A stretch of 39,635 nt of DNA. Origin: Niastella sp. GTDB lineage: Bacteria > Bacteroidota > Bacteroidia > Chitinophagales > Chitinophagaceae. Both the position numbers and the translations under genes were made by a program. The stretch covers positions 1 to 39,635 of the forward strand of contig JAGIBF010000075.1 of assembly GCA_017744515.1 (NCBI GenBank), written 5' to 3'. Below, piece by piece: positions 9,071 through 19,400 of this stretch. The notes under the pieces are model-generated. The model was not told the origin of the DNA, searched no databases, and was given only the letters and a program-made list of their open reading frames with translations. Position 1 is the first letter of the stretch, and each line of letters starts with the position of its first letter.

Positions 9071-9588
9071 AAAGGAGCAATTTACTTTGAATAATCCCCG
9101 GTGGGTTTGTTATGAGTAATCAAGTTACATCTGTTAGACGACGAAAGCTATTAAGGGTTTATGAAAGTCTCAAACGTTTGCAAAACATTATCAAAAAGGG
9201 GTGTTAAGGAGAGCGGAAAAGAGGCTTAAATTATTGTGTTTGAGGGTATAATCTATGCTGCTTATTAAACAGACATTAAAAAGGGCCCGTGAAGGCCCTT
9301 TTCATTCCCATATAATCATTAGTGCTACTTATATCAGAGCCTAACCACGATTAGTGATAAAAGAAAAGCAATTCAAATATAGGGAATAAGCGGTAATATA
9401 ACACCTCAGAGCGCGGAAATTTTTGGACAAAAATGACCGGCTTCAAGTAACGACAGTTTATTCATTGTTTTGAACAGTTCATACCGCTTGCTCATTTCTT
9501 CGAAAGTGAACGCTGCTAATATTGCGCTCCAATCGCTTCAAGGCACGGTGCCGGCGGCGAAGTATAACCATTTAAAACAAAAAATGTC
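9071..9588. other. Intergenic region between divergent genes
   Basis: This 518-bp gap lies between two divergently oriented starts, so it must hold both promoters. It also contains a strong hairpin (9279-9302) that neither flanking gene needs. I see no protein-coding ORF of note. A small RNA ending at the hairpin, from either strand, is possible. Confidence 0.45.
9279..9302. terminator. Orphan bidirectional-type hairpin
   Basis: Perfect 9-bp stem AAAAGGGCC / GGCCCTTTT with a 6-base loop. T runs follow on both strands (slightly longer on the minus strand). It lies between divergent genes, so it terminates no annotated gene. Confidence 0.6.
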
Positions 9589-10374
9589 ATGAAAAAAGTA
9601 TTCGTATTGGCAGGCCTGTTGTCTGCATTGGTATTCACCTCCTGCAAAAAAGACAAAGACAGCAATGATGACAACAATGGCGGAGGCGGCAATAATCCTA
9701 CCACCAGGCTTGTTAAAAAAATGACTGAAACAGAGAACGGCGTTAACACGGTTTACAGCTTTACGTACAACGATGCTAAAAAGCTCACCCGCTTTGCAAG
9801 CGCCGACGGAAAAGAGTATGTGAACTTTACTTACGATGCAGCCGGCAACCTGACCAAGGTAGAGTCTGTTGAAGATGATTTCAAGAACGTGTATATTTAC
9901 ACCTACAATAACAATGTGCCTGTAACAGGTGCTCTGAAGACCTGGGAAATGAATGGTAATCAACCTGGCGACCTGATAGAAGACGATGAACTTACCTACA
10001 CAGTAGAAAATAATCAGGTATCAAAGATCAAGCTTTACATGAAGCAAGCCGATCTTGAATTAAACCTGAACCTTTCTTATGCCAACGGAAATCTTACCAA
10101 AATCGAATCTGCGCCTAATAGCACCTATACCTACAAAGCCCAGTTTACTTTTGGTAATAAGAAGTCTCCTTTCCCACAGTTATCAAAATATGTACTGGAC
10201 CAGGCTGGTTTCTCACTCATGTTCAGCTCCAAGAATGAGTTGATCTCCGCTGCGTATGATTTCCCCGGAACAGCGCTCGATTATACAATCACACATCAGT
10301 ATACGTACGATGCAAACGGTTACCCACTTACATCCAATGATGGCGATGTACTGGTAAAATACGAATACCAATAA
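9589..10374 (+). CDS. YD-repeat-like lipoprotein
   Basis: A 261-residue lipoprotein: signal peptide MKKVFVLAGLLSALVFTSC with the lipobox Cys at 19, followed by KKDKD and an Asp/Asn/Gly linker. The rest is repeated beta-hairpin units such as YSFTYNDAKKLTRF, VNFTYDAAGNLTKVES and HQYTYDANGYPLTSN, which resemble the Tyr-Asp repeats of RHS-type and DUF4595-like proteins. Such small lipoproteins are common in Bacteroidota and have no established function. It is a monocistronic gene ending 16 bp before a strong terminator. An outer-membrane or periplasmic location is inferred from the lipobox. Confidence 0.75.
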   Translation: MKKVFVLAGLLSALVFTSCKKDKDSNDDNNGGGGNNPTTRLVKKMTETENGVNTVYSFTYNDAKKLTRFASADGKEYVNFTYDAAGNLTKVESVEDDFKNVYIYTYNNNVPVTGALKTWEMNGNQPGDLIEDDELTYTVENNQVSKIKLYMKQADLELNLNLSYANGNLTKIESAPNSTYTYKAQFTFGNKKSPFPQLSKYVLDQAGFSLMFSSKNELISAAYDFPGTALDYTITHQYTYDANGYPLTSNDGDVLVKYEYQ

Positions 10375-10390
10375 TCATTAGACCTTATTA

Positions 10391-10434
10391 TAGCAAAGAG
10401 GCCCTTCCGATCAATCAGAAGGGCCTCTTTGCTA
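10391..10434. terminator. Strong bidirectional terminator
   Basis: A perfect 17-bp stem (TAGCAAAGAGGCCCTTC and its inverse) with a 10-base loop, placed between the convergent YD-repeat lipoprotein gene and the aminopeptidase gene. It can serve both. Confidence 0.85.
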
Positions 10435-10451
10435 TTTCTTGATTCCCGAAA

Positions 10452-11849
10452 TTATCCTCTGAGTGCTTCGATCTCTTCCGCTGTTTTAGGAAGATATTTG
10501 CCCAGCTTGCGATTGCCATCGGCAGTTACCAGGAAGTTATCTTCTATCCTGATGCCGCTGAAGTTGCGGAAAGCTTCGAGGGCCTTGTAATTGATAAAGC
10601 CGGTGTGCTTCTTTTCTGCTGCCCATTGATCGATCAGCGTGGGGATGACGTAAACGCCTGGCTCAACGGTGAGCACATAACCTGGCTCTACAGCGCGCCC
10701 CAGCCGCAGCGATTTCCAGCCAAACTCTTTGCTCTTTTGCAGATCGTCTGCATAACCTACATACTGTTCGCCGAGGTCTTCCATGTCATGCACATCCATG
10801 CCCATCATGTGGCCCAGGCCGCATTGGAAGAAGAGGGTGTGCGCGCCGGCAGCTACTGCTTCAGCAGTATTGCCTTTCATAATGCCCATAGCGGTGAGCC
10901 CTTCTACCAGCTTTTCGCAGGCGCCGGCATGTACATCACGGAAACGAACGCCCGGCTTGAGTAAGCTGACTGCGTGATCTAAAGAAGCCACTACCGTATT
11001 GTATACTTCCTTTTGCTCGGTAGTAAATTTCTTGCCAACCGGGAAGGTGCGTGTGAGATCGCCCGCGTAATGCAGGTCGCTTTCTGCGCCTGCATCCAGC
11101 AACAACATTTGACCTTCTCGGATGGTATTACCATAATAATGGTTGTGCAGGGTTTCGCCATTTACAGTACAAATGATCGGGTAGGCGAGTCTTCCCCCTG
11201 CTATGTAAGCTGCTTCCTGCACTTTGGCAGCTACTTCATATTCCTTCATGCCTGCCTTTGCGTATTTGATGCCGGCGAGGTGCATGTCGGCGCTGATGGA
11301 AACCGCTTTTTCTATCTCGGCTACTTCTATGTCTTCTTTGATCACGCGCTGGCGGATCACGGATTTGATCAATGGCAGTGAAACCTGGCTATCGACATCC
11401 TGTACCGGGATCTGGAGCCAATCAGCCAGTCTGATCTTATTTTCTGCACGATAAGGAGGCAGGATATGAACCGTGCGTCCCGCAGCCCGTGCCTTGCGAA
11501 TCCAGGTAGCGATATCGTTATAAGGGGCAGTCTGTGTAACGCCTACAGCGCCCGCCATTTCCTTCAGGGAAGGCAGGGGACCAGTCCATACGATATCATC
11601 GATGCTCAGTTCATTGCCTAAGATGACCACCTCACCGCTTTCTGCGTCCAGAACGGCTACCAGGCCGGCCACATCCAGCCCAAAGTAATACAGGAAAGTG
11701 CTGTCCTGCCGGAACGGGTACCAGTTGTCTTTATAGTTCATGCCGGTTTCTTCATTGCCCATCAGTACGATAAGGCCGGAGCCCATGTTTTGCAGCAGCG
11801 TTTGCCGCCTGCTTTTGTATACGGAGGTATCGAATAAATTAAAATGCAT
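10452..11849 (-). CDS. pepP: Xaa-Pro aminopeptidase (M24B)
   Basis: A 465-residue metallopeptidase that removes the N-terminal residue ahead of proline. The N-terminal ~140 residues form the aminopeptidase P N-domain (YPFRQDSTFLYYFGLD). The C-terminal pita-bread domain shows all expected ligands: D252 in LLLDAGAESD, D264 in AGDLTRTF, H347 in GLGHMMGMDVHD, with H354, E396 in TVEPGVYV, and E436 in RIEDNF. The length is normal for the family, and no signal peptide is seen, so it is probably cytoplasmic. It is divergent from the GDPD-NPP fusion gene, with about 108 bp between starts. Confidence 0.9.
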   Translation of the reverse strand: MHFNLFDTSVYKSRRQTLLQNMGSGLIVLMGNEETGMNYKDNWYPFRQDSTFLYYFGLDVAGLVAVLDAESGEVVILGNELSIDDIVWTGPLPSLKEMAGAVGVTQTAPYNDIATWIRKARAAGRTVHILPPYRAENKIRLADWLQIPVQDVDSQVSLPLIKSVIRQRVIKEDIEVAEIEKAVSISADMHLAGIKYAKAGMKEYEVAAKVQEAAYIAGGRLAYPIICTVNGETLHNHYYGNTIREGQMLLLDAGAESDLHYAGDLTRTFPVGKKFTTEQKEVYNTVVASLDHAVSLLKPGVRFRDVHAGACEKLVEGLTAMGIMKGNTAEAVAAGAHTLFFQCGLGHMMGMDVHDMEDLGEQYVGYADDLQKSKEFGWKSLRLGRAVEPGYVLTVEPGVYVIPTLIDQWAAEKKHTGFINYKALEAFRNFSGIRIEDNFLVTADGNRKLGKYLPKTAEEIEALRG

Positions 11850-11957
11850 GCGGCAATTTATTGAGTTTTTGGGATTTTCAATCGCACCAACATTAACGCC
11901 TTATTAATCCATATTACCCGTAGCAGGATATCCATGAATTGCTTTTAATTTTGCGTC

Positions 11958-14084
11958 ATGAGAAAATCTGGCCTATTTACTTGTTGCCTGCTTTTATTGG
12001 CTGCATTTACCACAGAGGCCCAACAGGCCAGCAGCACGATCAGGTTCAAAACCATTGAAGAGCTACGGCAGTTCCTGGTACGCAGCGAAAACCGTTATCC
12101 GCTGGTGAGTGCGCACCGTGGTGGTCCCGAAAAAGGGTTTCCCGAAAATGCCATCGAAACTTTTGAGCATAGTAGCCGTTATCAACCACTTGTCATTGAA
12201 TGTGATATAGCCCTTAGTAAGGACTCGGCCCTCGTTATGATGCACGATGATAAGCTGGACCGGACTACTACCGGCACAGGTCTTATTGGTGAATATACAC
12301 TGGAGGAGTTAAAGAAACTTAATCTCAAAGACAATGACGGGAACATTACTGCTTTTCACATCCCGACACTTGATGAAGTGTTGCTATGGGGTAAGGATAA
12401 AGTGTTGTACACGCTGGATGTAAAGCGTGGCGTGCCCTTTGCGCGTGTTATAGAAGCTGTGCGTCGCTGCAAGGCCGAAGCCTGGTCTGTGATCATTACT
12501 TACAATGCCGACCAGGCGAAGGAAGTACATGAGCTGGCGCCCGATCTTATGATCTCCGTGTCGGTGTCGAGCCAGGAAGCCTATGACAGACTGCATGCCA
12601 ATGGTGTTCCCGACAACAGGATGGTTGCTTTTGTAGGCGTGAGAGAGCCGGATGCTGCTTTATACAGTTTTCTGCATGAGCGTAAGATCATGTGTATTGT
12701 GGGCACGATGGGCAACCTCGACAGGCAGGCTGCTGCCCGTGGCGATCAACTTTATTATGACCTGATCGATCGCGGTGCGGACATTCTTTCCAGTGACAGA
12801 ACGATAGAGGCAGGTAAACAACTCCAACAGTATGTGCGCGATCATCGCATTCGTTCACCACACGTTTATGTGCCCAGGCAGGAAGCTCCGGTGGATACTA
12901 CGCAAAAGGTAGTACCGGGTCGCGTGAATAGCGAAGCGAGCAAGAAAAAGCCCTATGTGATTCTTATTTCCCTGGATGGTTTTCGTTACGATTATGCGAA
13001 CAAGTACAATGCCTCTCATATCCAGGCACTGGCAAAGCAGGGCGTTAGTGCGGCATCTATGAAGCCTTCTTATCCCTCCGTTACTTTTCCCAATCACTAT
13101 ACCATTGCAACAGGTTTGTACCCTTCACATCATGGCCTCGTGGCCAATTGGTTTTATGATGAGTCGAAAGACCGTTCGTATAGCATGAGCAATAAAAAAG
13201 AAGTGGGAGATAGCAGCTGGTATGGTGGCACACCCTTGTGGGTGCTGGCCGAAGAAAACCAATTGCTAAGTGCCAGCATGTTTTGGGTAGGCTCGGAAGC
13301 GGCAGTAAAAAACACGCGTGCAACTTATTCCTTCAATTATACCGAAAAGATCGGCGTCGACAGGCGAATAGCGATTGTAAAAGACTGGTTGTCCCTGCCC
13401 GAAGACAAACGCCCGCACCTGATTACTTTTTATATCAATGAGCCTGATCATTCCGGGCATAACTATGGCCCCGATGCTCCTCAAACTGCCGAGGCTGTAC
13501 ACATGGTGGATACGGCTATTTACCGGCTGACTGAAGCGGTTCAACACACTGGATTGCCGGTAAACTTTGTATTGGTGGCCGATCATGGCATGACAACGGT
13601 TGATACTACAAACTGGATTTCCTTTCCGGCTGCTATTGACACCACTCAATTTATTATTCAGTCTTCCGGTACTACGGTATGCCTTTATGCAAAAGATAAA
13701 CAAGCAATATTGCCTTTATATAAACAGCTGAAGCAGGAAGCAAAAGGTTACCAGGTGTACCTGAAAAATGAAGTGCCCGCTTATTTACATTACGGCGCTG
13801 CCGATGACCGCTACAACAGAATAGGCGACATCTTACTGCTGCCCACCTGGCCCAAAGTATTTGCCGGTCAAAAACCCAAGCCGGGTTATCACGGATTTGA
13901 CCCCTCCAAAGTAAAAGACATGCATGCTATTTTCTATGCGTGGGGACCTGCTTTTAAGAAAGGGATTACGATCCCCACATTTGAGAATGTACATGTATAT
14001 CCATTAATAGCCGGCTTGCTTGGGTTGCCCATTACAGAAAAAATAGATGGCAATAAGAAAGTATTGCAAATTGCGCTAAAGTAA
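11958..14084 (+). CDS. GDPD fused to nucleotide pyrophosphatase/phosphodiesterase
   Basis: A 708-residue exported protein (signal peptide to about residue 22, ending TEAQ). Residues about 45-310 are a glycerophosphodiester phosphodiesterase with catalytic HR (53-54), E63 in PENA, E81/D83 and HD (96-97). Residues about 330-705 are an alkaline-phosphatase-superfamily ENPP/NPP domain: metal-binding LISLDG, nucleophile T376 in SVTFPNH, HSGHNYGP, LVADHGM and GYHGFDP. All key residues of both enzymes look present. GDPDs release glycerol-3-phosphate from phosphodiesters and NPPs hydrolyse phosphodiester or pyrophosphate bonds. A joined enzyme for periplasmic lipid head-group or organophosphate salvage is inferred. 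A box TAATTTTG (11946-11953) sits immediately upstream. Confidence 0.88.
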   Translation: MRKSGLFTCCLLLLAAFTTEAQQASSTIRFKTIEELRQFLVRSENRYPLVSAHRGGPEKGFPENAIETFEHSSRYQPLVIECDIALSKDSALVMMHDDKLDRTTTGTGLIGEYTLEELKKLNLKDNDGNITAFHIPTLDEVLLWGKDKVLYTLDVKRGVPFARVIEAVRRCKAEAWSVIITYNADQAKEVHELAPDLMISVSVSSQEAYDRLHANGVPDNRMVAFVGVREPDAALYSFLHERKIMCIVGTMGNLDRQAAARGDQLYYDLIDRGADILSSDRTIEAGKQLQQYVRDHRIRSPHVYVPRQEAPVDTTQKVVPGRVNSEASKKKPYVILISLDGFRYDYANKYNASHIQALAKQGVSAASMKPSYPSVTFPNHYTIATGLYPSHHGLVANWFYDESKDRSYSMSNKKEVGDSSWYGGTPLWVLAEENQLLSASMFWVGSEAAVKNTRATYSFNYTEKIGVDRRIAIVKDWLSLPEDKRPHLITFYINEPDHSGHNYGPDAPQTAEAVHMVDTAIYRLTEAVQHTGLPVNFVLVADHGMTTVDTTNWISFPAAIDTTQFIIQSSGTTVCLYAKDKQAILPLYKQLKQEAKGYQVYLKNEVPAYLHYGAADDRYNRIGDILLLPTWPKVFAGQKPKPGYHGFDPSKVKDMHAIFYAWGPAFKKGITIPTFENVHVYPLIAGLLGLPITEKIDGNKKVLQIALK

Positions 14085-14108
14085 ACAGCTTATCAAGTAT
14101 CTGTCTCC

Positions 14109-14151
14109 AATAAAAAAGCGGCCATCATAAAATGATGGCCGCTTTTTTATT
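14109..14151. terminator. Strong bidirectional terminator
   Basis: A perfect 19-bp stem (core GCGGCCATCA / TGATGGCCGC, flanked by A6 and T6) around loop TAAAA. It lies between the convergent GDPD-NPP gene and the SusCD operon, so it ends both. Confidence 0.9.
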
Positions 14152-14184
14152 GCTGAAACATTCAACTGTTCTATACAAAAGACA

Positions 14185-14712
14185 TTACTTAATGTAATAG
14201 GTAATTCTCTCCCCGAAGTTAACACCAGACATACCGATTACACCAGAACCTGAACCGGCAACGCCGGAAGCAGGGAAGGCTTCATATTTCTTGCTGCCAA
14301 CATAAATGTCGGGCGCAATTTCGATGGTGTCTTTCGCTGCAAGTGCTCCAAGAAGCGTTGCCATTTCTGCGGAAGTGATGGTAAAGCTGGCTGGTAAGGT
14401 GGCCACGTCCGCTTTAAACACTTTTGCAGCTCCGGTAACACCGTTTCTTTTCCTGGCCACTATATCGATCTTCGTAGGCGGCGTTGCATTATCGAAATAC
14501 ATAGACGTTTTGAACTTGCCCTGGAAAGTTGGCAGGTCGGCAACGTTAACGTTGGCTGTGAAACCACCAGCTTCAAGGTTGATGGTAACGGCAGGAACGC
14601 TTTCGATGTTGACGTTCTTAGGGATTGCTCCATCATCTTTTGAGCAGGATACAAATGCAATCGTTGTAGCGAGTGCAACGGCTGTAGCTATATTTATCTT
14701 TCTCAGTTTCAT
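14185..14712 (-). CDS. SusCD-associated lipoprotein
   Basis: A 175-residue lipoprotein: signal peptide with Cys near residue 23 (IAFVSC-SKDDG). The remainder is a beta-rich region (VNIESVPAVTINLEAGGFTANVNVADLPTFQG) without a motif I recognise. It is third gene of the minus-strand SusC-SusD operon, starting 30 bp after the SusD stop. The position resembles that of SusE/SusF-type or other surface glycan-binding lipoproteins, so binding of the transported substrate at the cell surface is a reasonable inference, not shown by sequence. Its end faces the strong terminator at 14109-14151. Confidence 0.75.
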   Translation of the reverse strand: MKLRKINIATAVALATTIAFVSCSKDDGAIPKNVNIESVPAVTINLEAGGFTANVNVADLPTFQGKFKTSMYFDNATPPTKIDIVARKRNGVTGAAKVFKADVATLPASFTITSAEMATLLGALAAKDTIEIAPDIYVGSKKYEAFPASGVAGSGSGVIGMSGVNFGERITYYIK

Positions 14713-14742
14713 GATTTAATCTTTTTAATAGTAAGAAATGGA

Positions 14743-16419
14743 TTAAGGCTGCCAGAATACTTTATAGTTTTCGGGAGTCTTTTGCGGTGGCGCATTTTTA
14801 TTTAAGCCGATCTCCGTATTGCTAAATGGCAAAGACCAGGGATATTTTCTATCATTTTGCACAGGAGTCCTGGTTCCGTCAGGAGCAACCACGGCACTCA
14901 CATTGCCTTCTGGCGCTGGTGCAAATAATACAGGGTATTTGGTCCTTCTGTAGTCTGTGTAGTTGTCTACAGGGTTTTCGATCCTGTTGATCCATTTCTC
15001 TGTCATAACCAATTCCATCTTTTTAGCGGCAGAAGCAGCATCAAAAGCAGCGAGTACGCCGTTTTTGTAAGTAGTAGTAGCGGCCAGTCCGGCGATTGCA
15101 GGAACTGTTTGTGCAGAGCCGGCAGTGCTTGGTTTAACGTAGTTGGCTACTATGTTGTCCACCTGACCAAATGATGCATCCAATGCTTTGCTGAAAGCGG
15201 CTTTGGCATCACCGGTGATTGTTCCGGCAAGGATCAGCTCAGCTTCGAGGTAGAGGCGGTCGGCATAAGTAATGAACTCATGCGGACGGGCGCCGGTTCC
15301 TGCTGCTGCAACACCGATTGAGTTGACAGCTCTTGCAGCGCTATCATTAAAGCGGCCACCTGCAGGATATACACCAAAGAGAGAATAAGTCTGGCTGTTG
15401 GAACCATCGCGGCAGGAGCCTGCAGAGCCGAAGATGATGGTAACGAAACCACCGTCGCGGTATTCCGTACAGTTTTCAGGTGTTGGGTTAGTACCACCTG
15501 GAGCCGATTTTTGGTTGTAGATATAATAAGGGATCCGTGGATCGGCAAGGCCGGTCAGGATGTCTGGATTCCATCCTTTCATGATCTCATACAGCCAGGG
15601 ACTGAAAAGCTGGCCACCGCGCTGTGTAGCGGTATAGTCGCCGTAAGCCGGGTGACGGTCATCCGTTGTACCGAGTGGGCCGTAAGGCATCATAAAGCTT
15701 TCGGCCTGCGTGTTGATCAGGGTTGCGGGATTGCTGAGCAATGCTGCTACCTGTGTCTTAACGTCCTGTACCAGCCTTACCTGGGTATACAGTTTAAGCT
15801 TGAGGGTATTGGCGGCTTTGATCCACATAGCCGTGCTGCCTTTGTAGATGTAATCATCTGCGCCTGGCTTTACAGGGTTGGGAGTGGTATTATTGATATC
15901 AGCAATACCCTGATCGATCAAAGTAAAAAGCTGTGGATAGATATCGATGCCTTTATCGAATTTAGGCTGCGTGATGCCTGAGTCGAACTTGTCGTACTCT
16001 GAAAAAGGAACATCGCCATAAACGTCTACCAGCATGCTTACTGTATAAGCCTTCAGAATTTTGGAAACACCTGCGTATACAAAATTCTTTTCAGTAGTTC
16101 CGCGGTTGATGATCACGTTCAGGTTGGAAAGTGCACTGTACAATCCATCCCATCCGGCAGAACCGGCACCATATCTGTCTGCGCCTACACGGCCAGTCAT
16201 CTGGTGGGTATATACCGACATCGTGTTGCCAAGGCCGGAACCCAGCGCGAGGTTGCCGGCAATATTGCGCTCGGCAGCGCTCAGCACGAATGCTAAACTA
16301 ACAGATGATGGAGTGGGGTCGTTGATGTTCTTATTTACATCGAGGAATTTCTTACAGCCTGCTCCTGTCAGAAGGACCAGTGCAGCTGAAAAAGCGTATA
16401 TAAATGAATTCTTTCTCAT
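14743..16419 (-). CDS. SusD/RagB-like outer-membrane lipoprotein
   Basis: A 558-residue lipoprotein with signal peptide and lipobox (LLTGAGC-KKFLDVNKNINDP). FLDVN near the mature N-terminus is a strong SusD-family signature. The rest follows the SusD-like pattern: TPR-like helices near 130-250 (YVDVYGDVPFSEY), and a C-terminal EKWINRIENPVDNYTDYRRTKYP segment typical of the SusD_2-type subgroup. SusD proteins sit on the cell surface, bind oligomers and lid the SusC barrel. It follows susC with only 20 bp between them, so it is co-transcribed. The substrate cannot be told from the sequence. No nearby glycosidase or peptidase suggests one. Confidence 0.92.
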   Translation of the reverse strand: MRKNSFIYAFSAALVLLTGAGCKKFLDVNKNINDPTPSSVSLAFVLSAAERNIAGNLALGSGLGNTMSVYTHQMTGRVGADRYGAGSAGWDGLYSALSNLNVIINRGTTEKNFVYAGVSKILKAYTVSMLVDVYGDVPFSEYDKFDSGITQPKFDKGIDIYPQLFTLIDQGIADINNTTPNPVKPGADDYIYKGSTAMWIKAANTLKLKLYTQVRLVQDVKTQVAALLSNPATLINTQAESFMMPYGPLGTTDDRHPAYGDYTATQRGGQLFSPWLYEIMKGWNPDILTGLADPRIPYYIYNQKSAPGGTNPTPENCTEYRDGGFVTIIFGSAGSCRDGSNSQTYSLFGVYPAGGRFNDSAARAVNSIGVAAAGTGARPHEFITYADRLYLEAELILAGTITGDAKAAFSKALDASFGQVDNIVANYVKPSTAGSAQTVPAIAGLAATTTYKNGVLAAFDAASAAKKMELVMTEKWINRIENPVDNYTDYRRTKYPVLFAPAPEGNVSAVVAPDGTRTPVQNDRKYPWSLPFSNTEIGLNKNAPPQKTPENYKVFWQP

Positions 16420-16439
16420 GATTGAATTGTTGCTTTTAA

Positions 16440-19400
16440 TTAGAAGGTTACGTTTAAGTTAACACCGTATCTCTTGGAGCTGGGGGCACCACCAGTTTCA
16501 ACACCTTGTGTACCGCTGCCTACTACAGAGTTCATGTCAGTATCGAAGCGGGTATACTTAGGTACATTGGGAGACAGGTACCACAGGTTGCGACCGTTAA
16601 TTGCGAGATTGATGCCAGATACCTTGAGTTTGCTTACCCATTTTGTTGGCAGGCTATAGCTCAGGCTAATTTCTCTTAACCTGTATATGGTACCATCAAA
16701 TACTGCATATTCAAACGCACCGTTCGTAGCGAAGCTGGCGCCGGTACCTGCAGTAAAGAACAGGTCATTAACAGTAACCCTCGTTTGGTTGGGTACAGTT
16801 TTTCCACCCACCAACATGGGCGCATAATGCTGGAGGCCATCTGCACCTACAACAGGATTGGGGTTTCCATAAATACCGGAGATAACAGCCATTCTTTCCC
16901 TGTCTTCAGTATCCTTGGTTACACCTCTACCCAGCATACCGTTGATGGTTTCAGAGTAGAAGTCTCCACCTTGCGTCCAATCTACCAGTACATTCAATGT
17001 AAATCCTTTAAAAGAAACAGTGTTGGTAAAACCTACTTTAAAGTCGGCATTAGGATCACCTACCATACCGTCATTGGGTTCAACCAGTGGCATACCAGAC
17101 AGCGGATGGATCAGCAGCTGACCATCTTCTGAACGGGCAGAATAGCCACCTCTCAGGAAGCCATAAGGTTTTCCTGGTTCTACCCAGTTGAAACCACCAA
17201 GCTGGCTTCTTTGAAGGCCTTCAATCAGTTTCTCAACGGTGTTTTTGTTTTTGGTGAAAACAGTGCGGATGTCCCACTGCAGGTTTTTAGTTCTTATAGG
17301 GTTCAGGTCCAAAGCCATTTCCCAACCTGTATTGCGGATCTCTCCAAGGTTGGTATAGAACCTGTTGTAGCCTGTTGTTTGAGGAAGTGTAATGGCGTAG
17401 ATGAGGTCGGTAGACTTTCTGTCGTACCAGGTCACTTCCACACCTATACGGTTGTTGAAGAAACGCATATCAGTACCCAATTCCAACTCGGTAGTGAACT
17501 CAGGCGTGAGGTTTGGATCGAAAGTAGTGTTGCTTCTTGTAGAAGTTGGCTGACCCAGGAAACCTGCTGCACTAAGACCGAAAACAGCTTCCATATTGTG
17601 AGGGTCTGCATCATTACCTACGCGGGCATAGCCTGCACGGATCTTACCGTAGTCGAACCAGTTGGATTTAAGGTTAAGCGCCTCAGACCAGATAAGTGAT
17701 CCGGAAATACCAGGGTAGAAATAAGTAGCATTCTTATAAGGAAGCGTAGAGGTCTGATCCGCCCTGCTCACTACGTTAAGGAATGCAAGGTTTTTATAAC
17801 CGAGTGACGCATCACCGTAAAAGCCAACCAGCCTTCTTTTGGTTCTCCTGTCGCTGTCAAATCTTTGGCGACGGGTATTGGTAATAGCAAATAAGCCGGG
17901 AATTACAAAGTCAGCACCATAGATCTGCTGATTGCGGGTATTTCTTTCGTTGATGTCCAAACCCACGTTAACATCGAGCGTAAAGTCTTTGCCGATCTTG
18001 GGATTAAGAAAAGCCACCAGCTTTCCGTTGATCTCCTGTTGTCTGTTTACTACCTCCAGCATATTACCAGCAGGGTTGTCAGCACCACCATAAGAAGACT
18101 TATCGATGATCTGATCCCTGAACAAGGTGTAATTATTGACACCGGCGTTCGCATCAACCCTGATCCAGTTATTGAATTTATAAGAAGCCTTCAGGTTTGC
18201 TACCAGACGGTCATCAACGGAAGTAATGACGTTGTGGAAAGCTGCCCAGACTGGATTGGTGTATTGGCCGTCGTTGAAACCGATCTGTTGTCCGGCTCTG
18301 TTTTCAGATGGGTAACCTACGATATCCCAGTTACGTGCCATGGTGTAGGTACGACCCCACTGCGATAAGAAGCTTTGTGCCTGACCGATGAAGCCACCTA
18401 CTTGTTTAGACCGTGCATAGGATGCACTGGCGCCGATGGTCAGTTTGCCTATAGCTGTCTGGCCACCTACGCTCATATTACTTTTACGATAGCTGGAGTT
18501 GGTGATGTAGCCATCCTGGTCAAGATGTGACAGCGTTGCACTGAACAGTGATTTGCCTTCGCCACCGTTAACGCTAACTGAATGCTCCATCAGGTTACCG
18601 GTTTTGAAAAGGTCTTTTACGTTATTGGGATAAGCTTTATAAGCAGCTCTTCCATTGGGGAAAAGTTCAGGATAAGAAGCAAACATGGTAGCCCAGGTGC
18701 TGGCAGGAATAGAGTCAACACCTGAAGCAGAAGTGCCGATTACCACACCTGAAGCATTATAGATAACGCCTTTTCCGAACCTCGCTCCCCAGGAACCGTT
18801 GGAGCTTTGCGTTCTGAAGTTCGCGCCTGCGCCATAAGTGTTTTGGAATTCCGGAATGTTGGCCACTTTCTCGATGCTATAACCGGCCCTGTAATTTACG
18901 TTGAGTGATTTGGCGCCCCTTTTAGGGTTGCCTGATTTGGTAGTGATCAATACAACACCACCGGCGGCCCGTGAGCCATACAAGGCAGCAGCAGCAGCGC
19001 CCTTCAGGATGTTGACACTTTCGATGTCGTTAGGGTCAATGTTATTGATACTGGAACCGTAAGTTCCACCACCACTGAATGGGTTGGAGGTATTAATCAC
19101 GTTGTTGCTGTAAGGAACACCATCCACCACAATCAAGGGGTCGGCGCCACCGAATGAGGATACACCCCTGATCTGAATACGGGAGGCTGCACCAGGTGCA
19201 CCCTGACCAGCCCGGATATCCACACCGGGAACTTTACCAGCCAGTGTGTTCAACACGTTTGGTTCAGAACGCTGCAGCATGGTGCCGGGGTCTACTTTCG
19301 ACACGGCGTAACCGATCGCCCGTTCTGTTTTCCTGATACCCATGGCCGTTACCACTACTTCAGACAAGGCATCTTTACCCGCACTGAGGGTAATGTCCAT

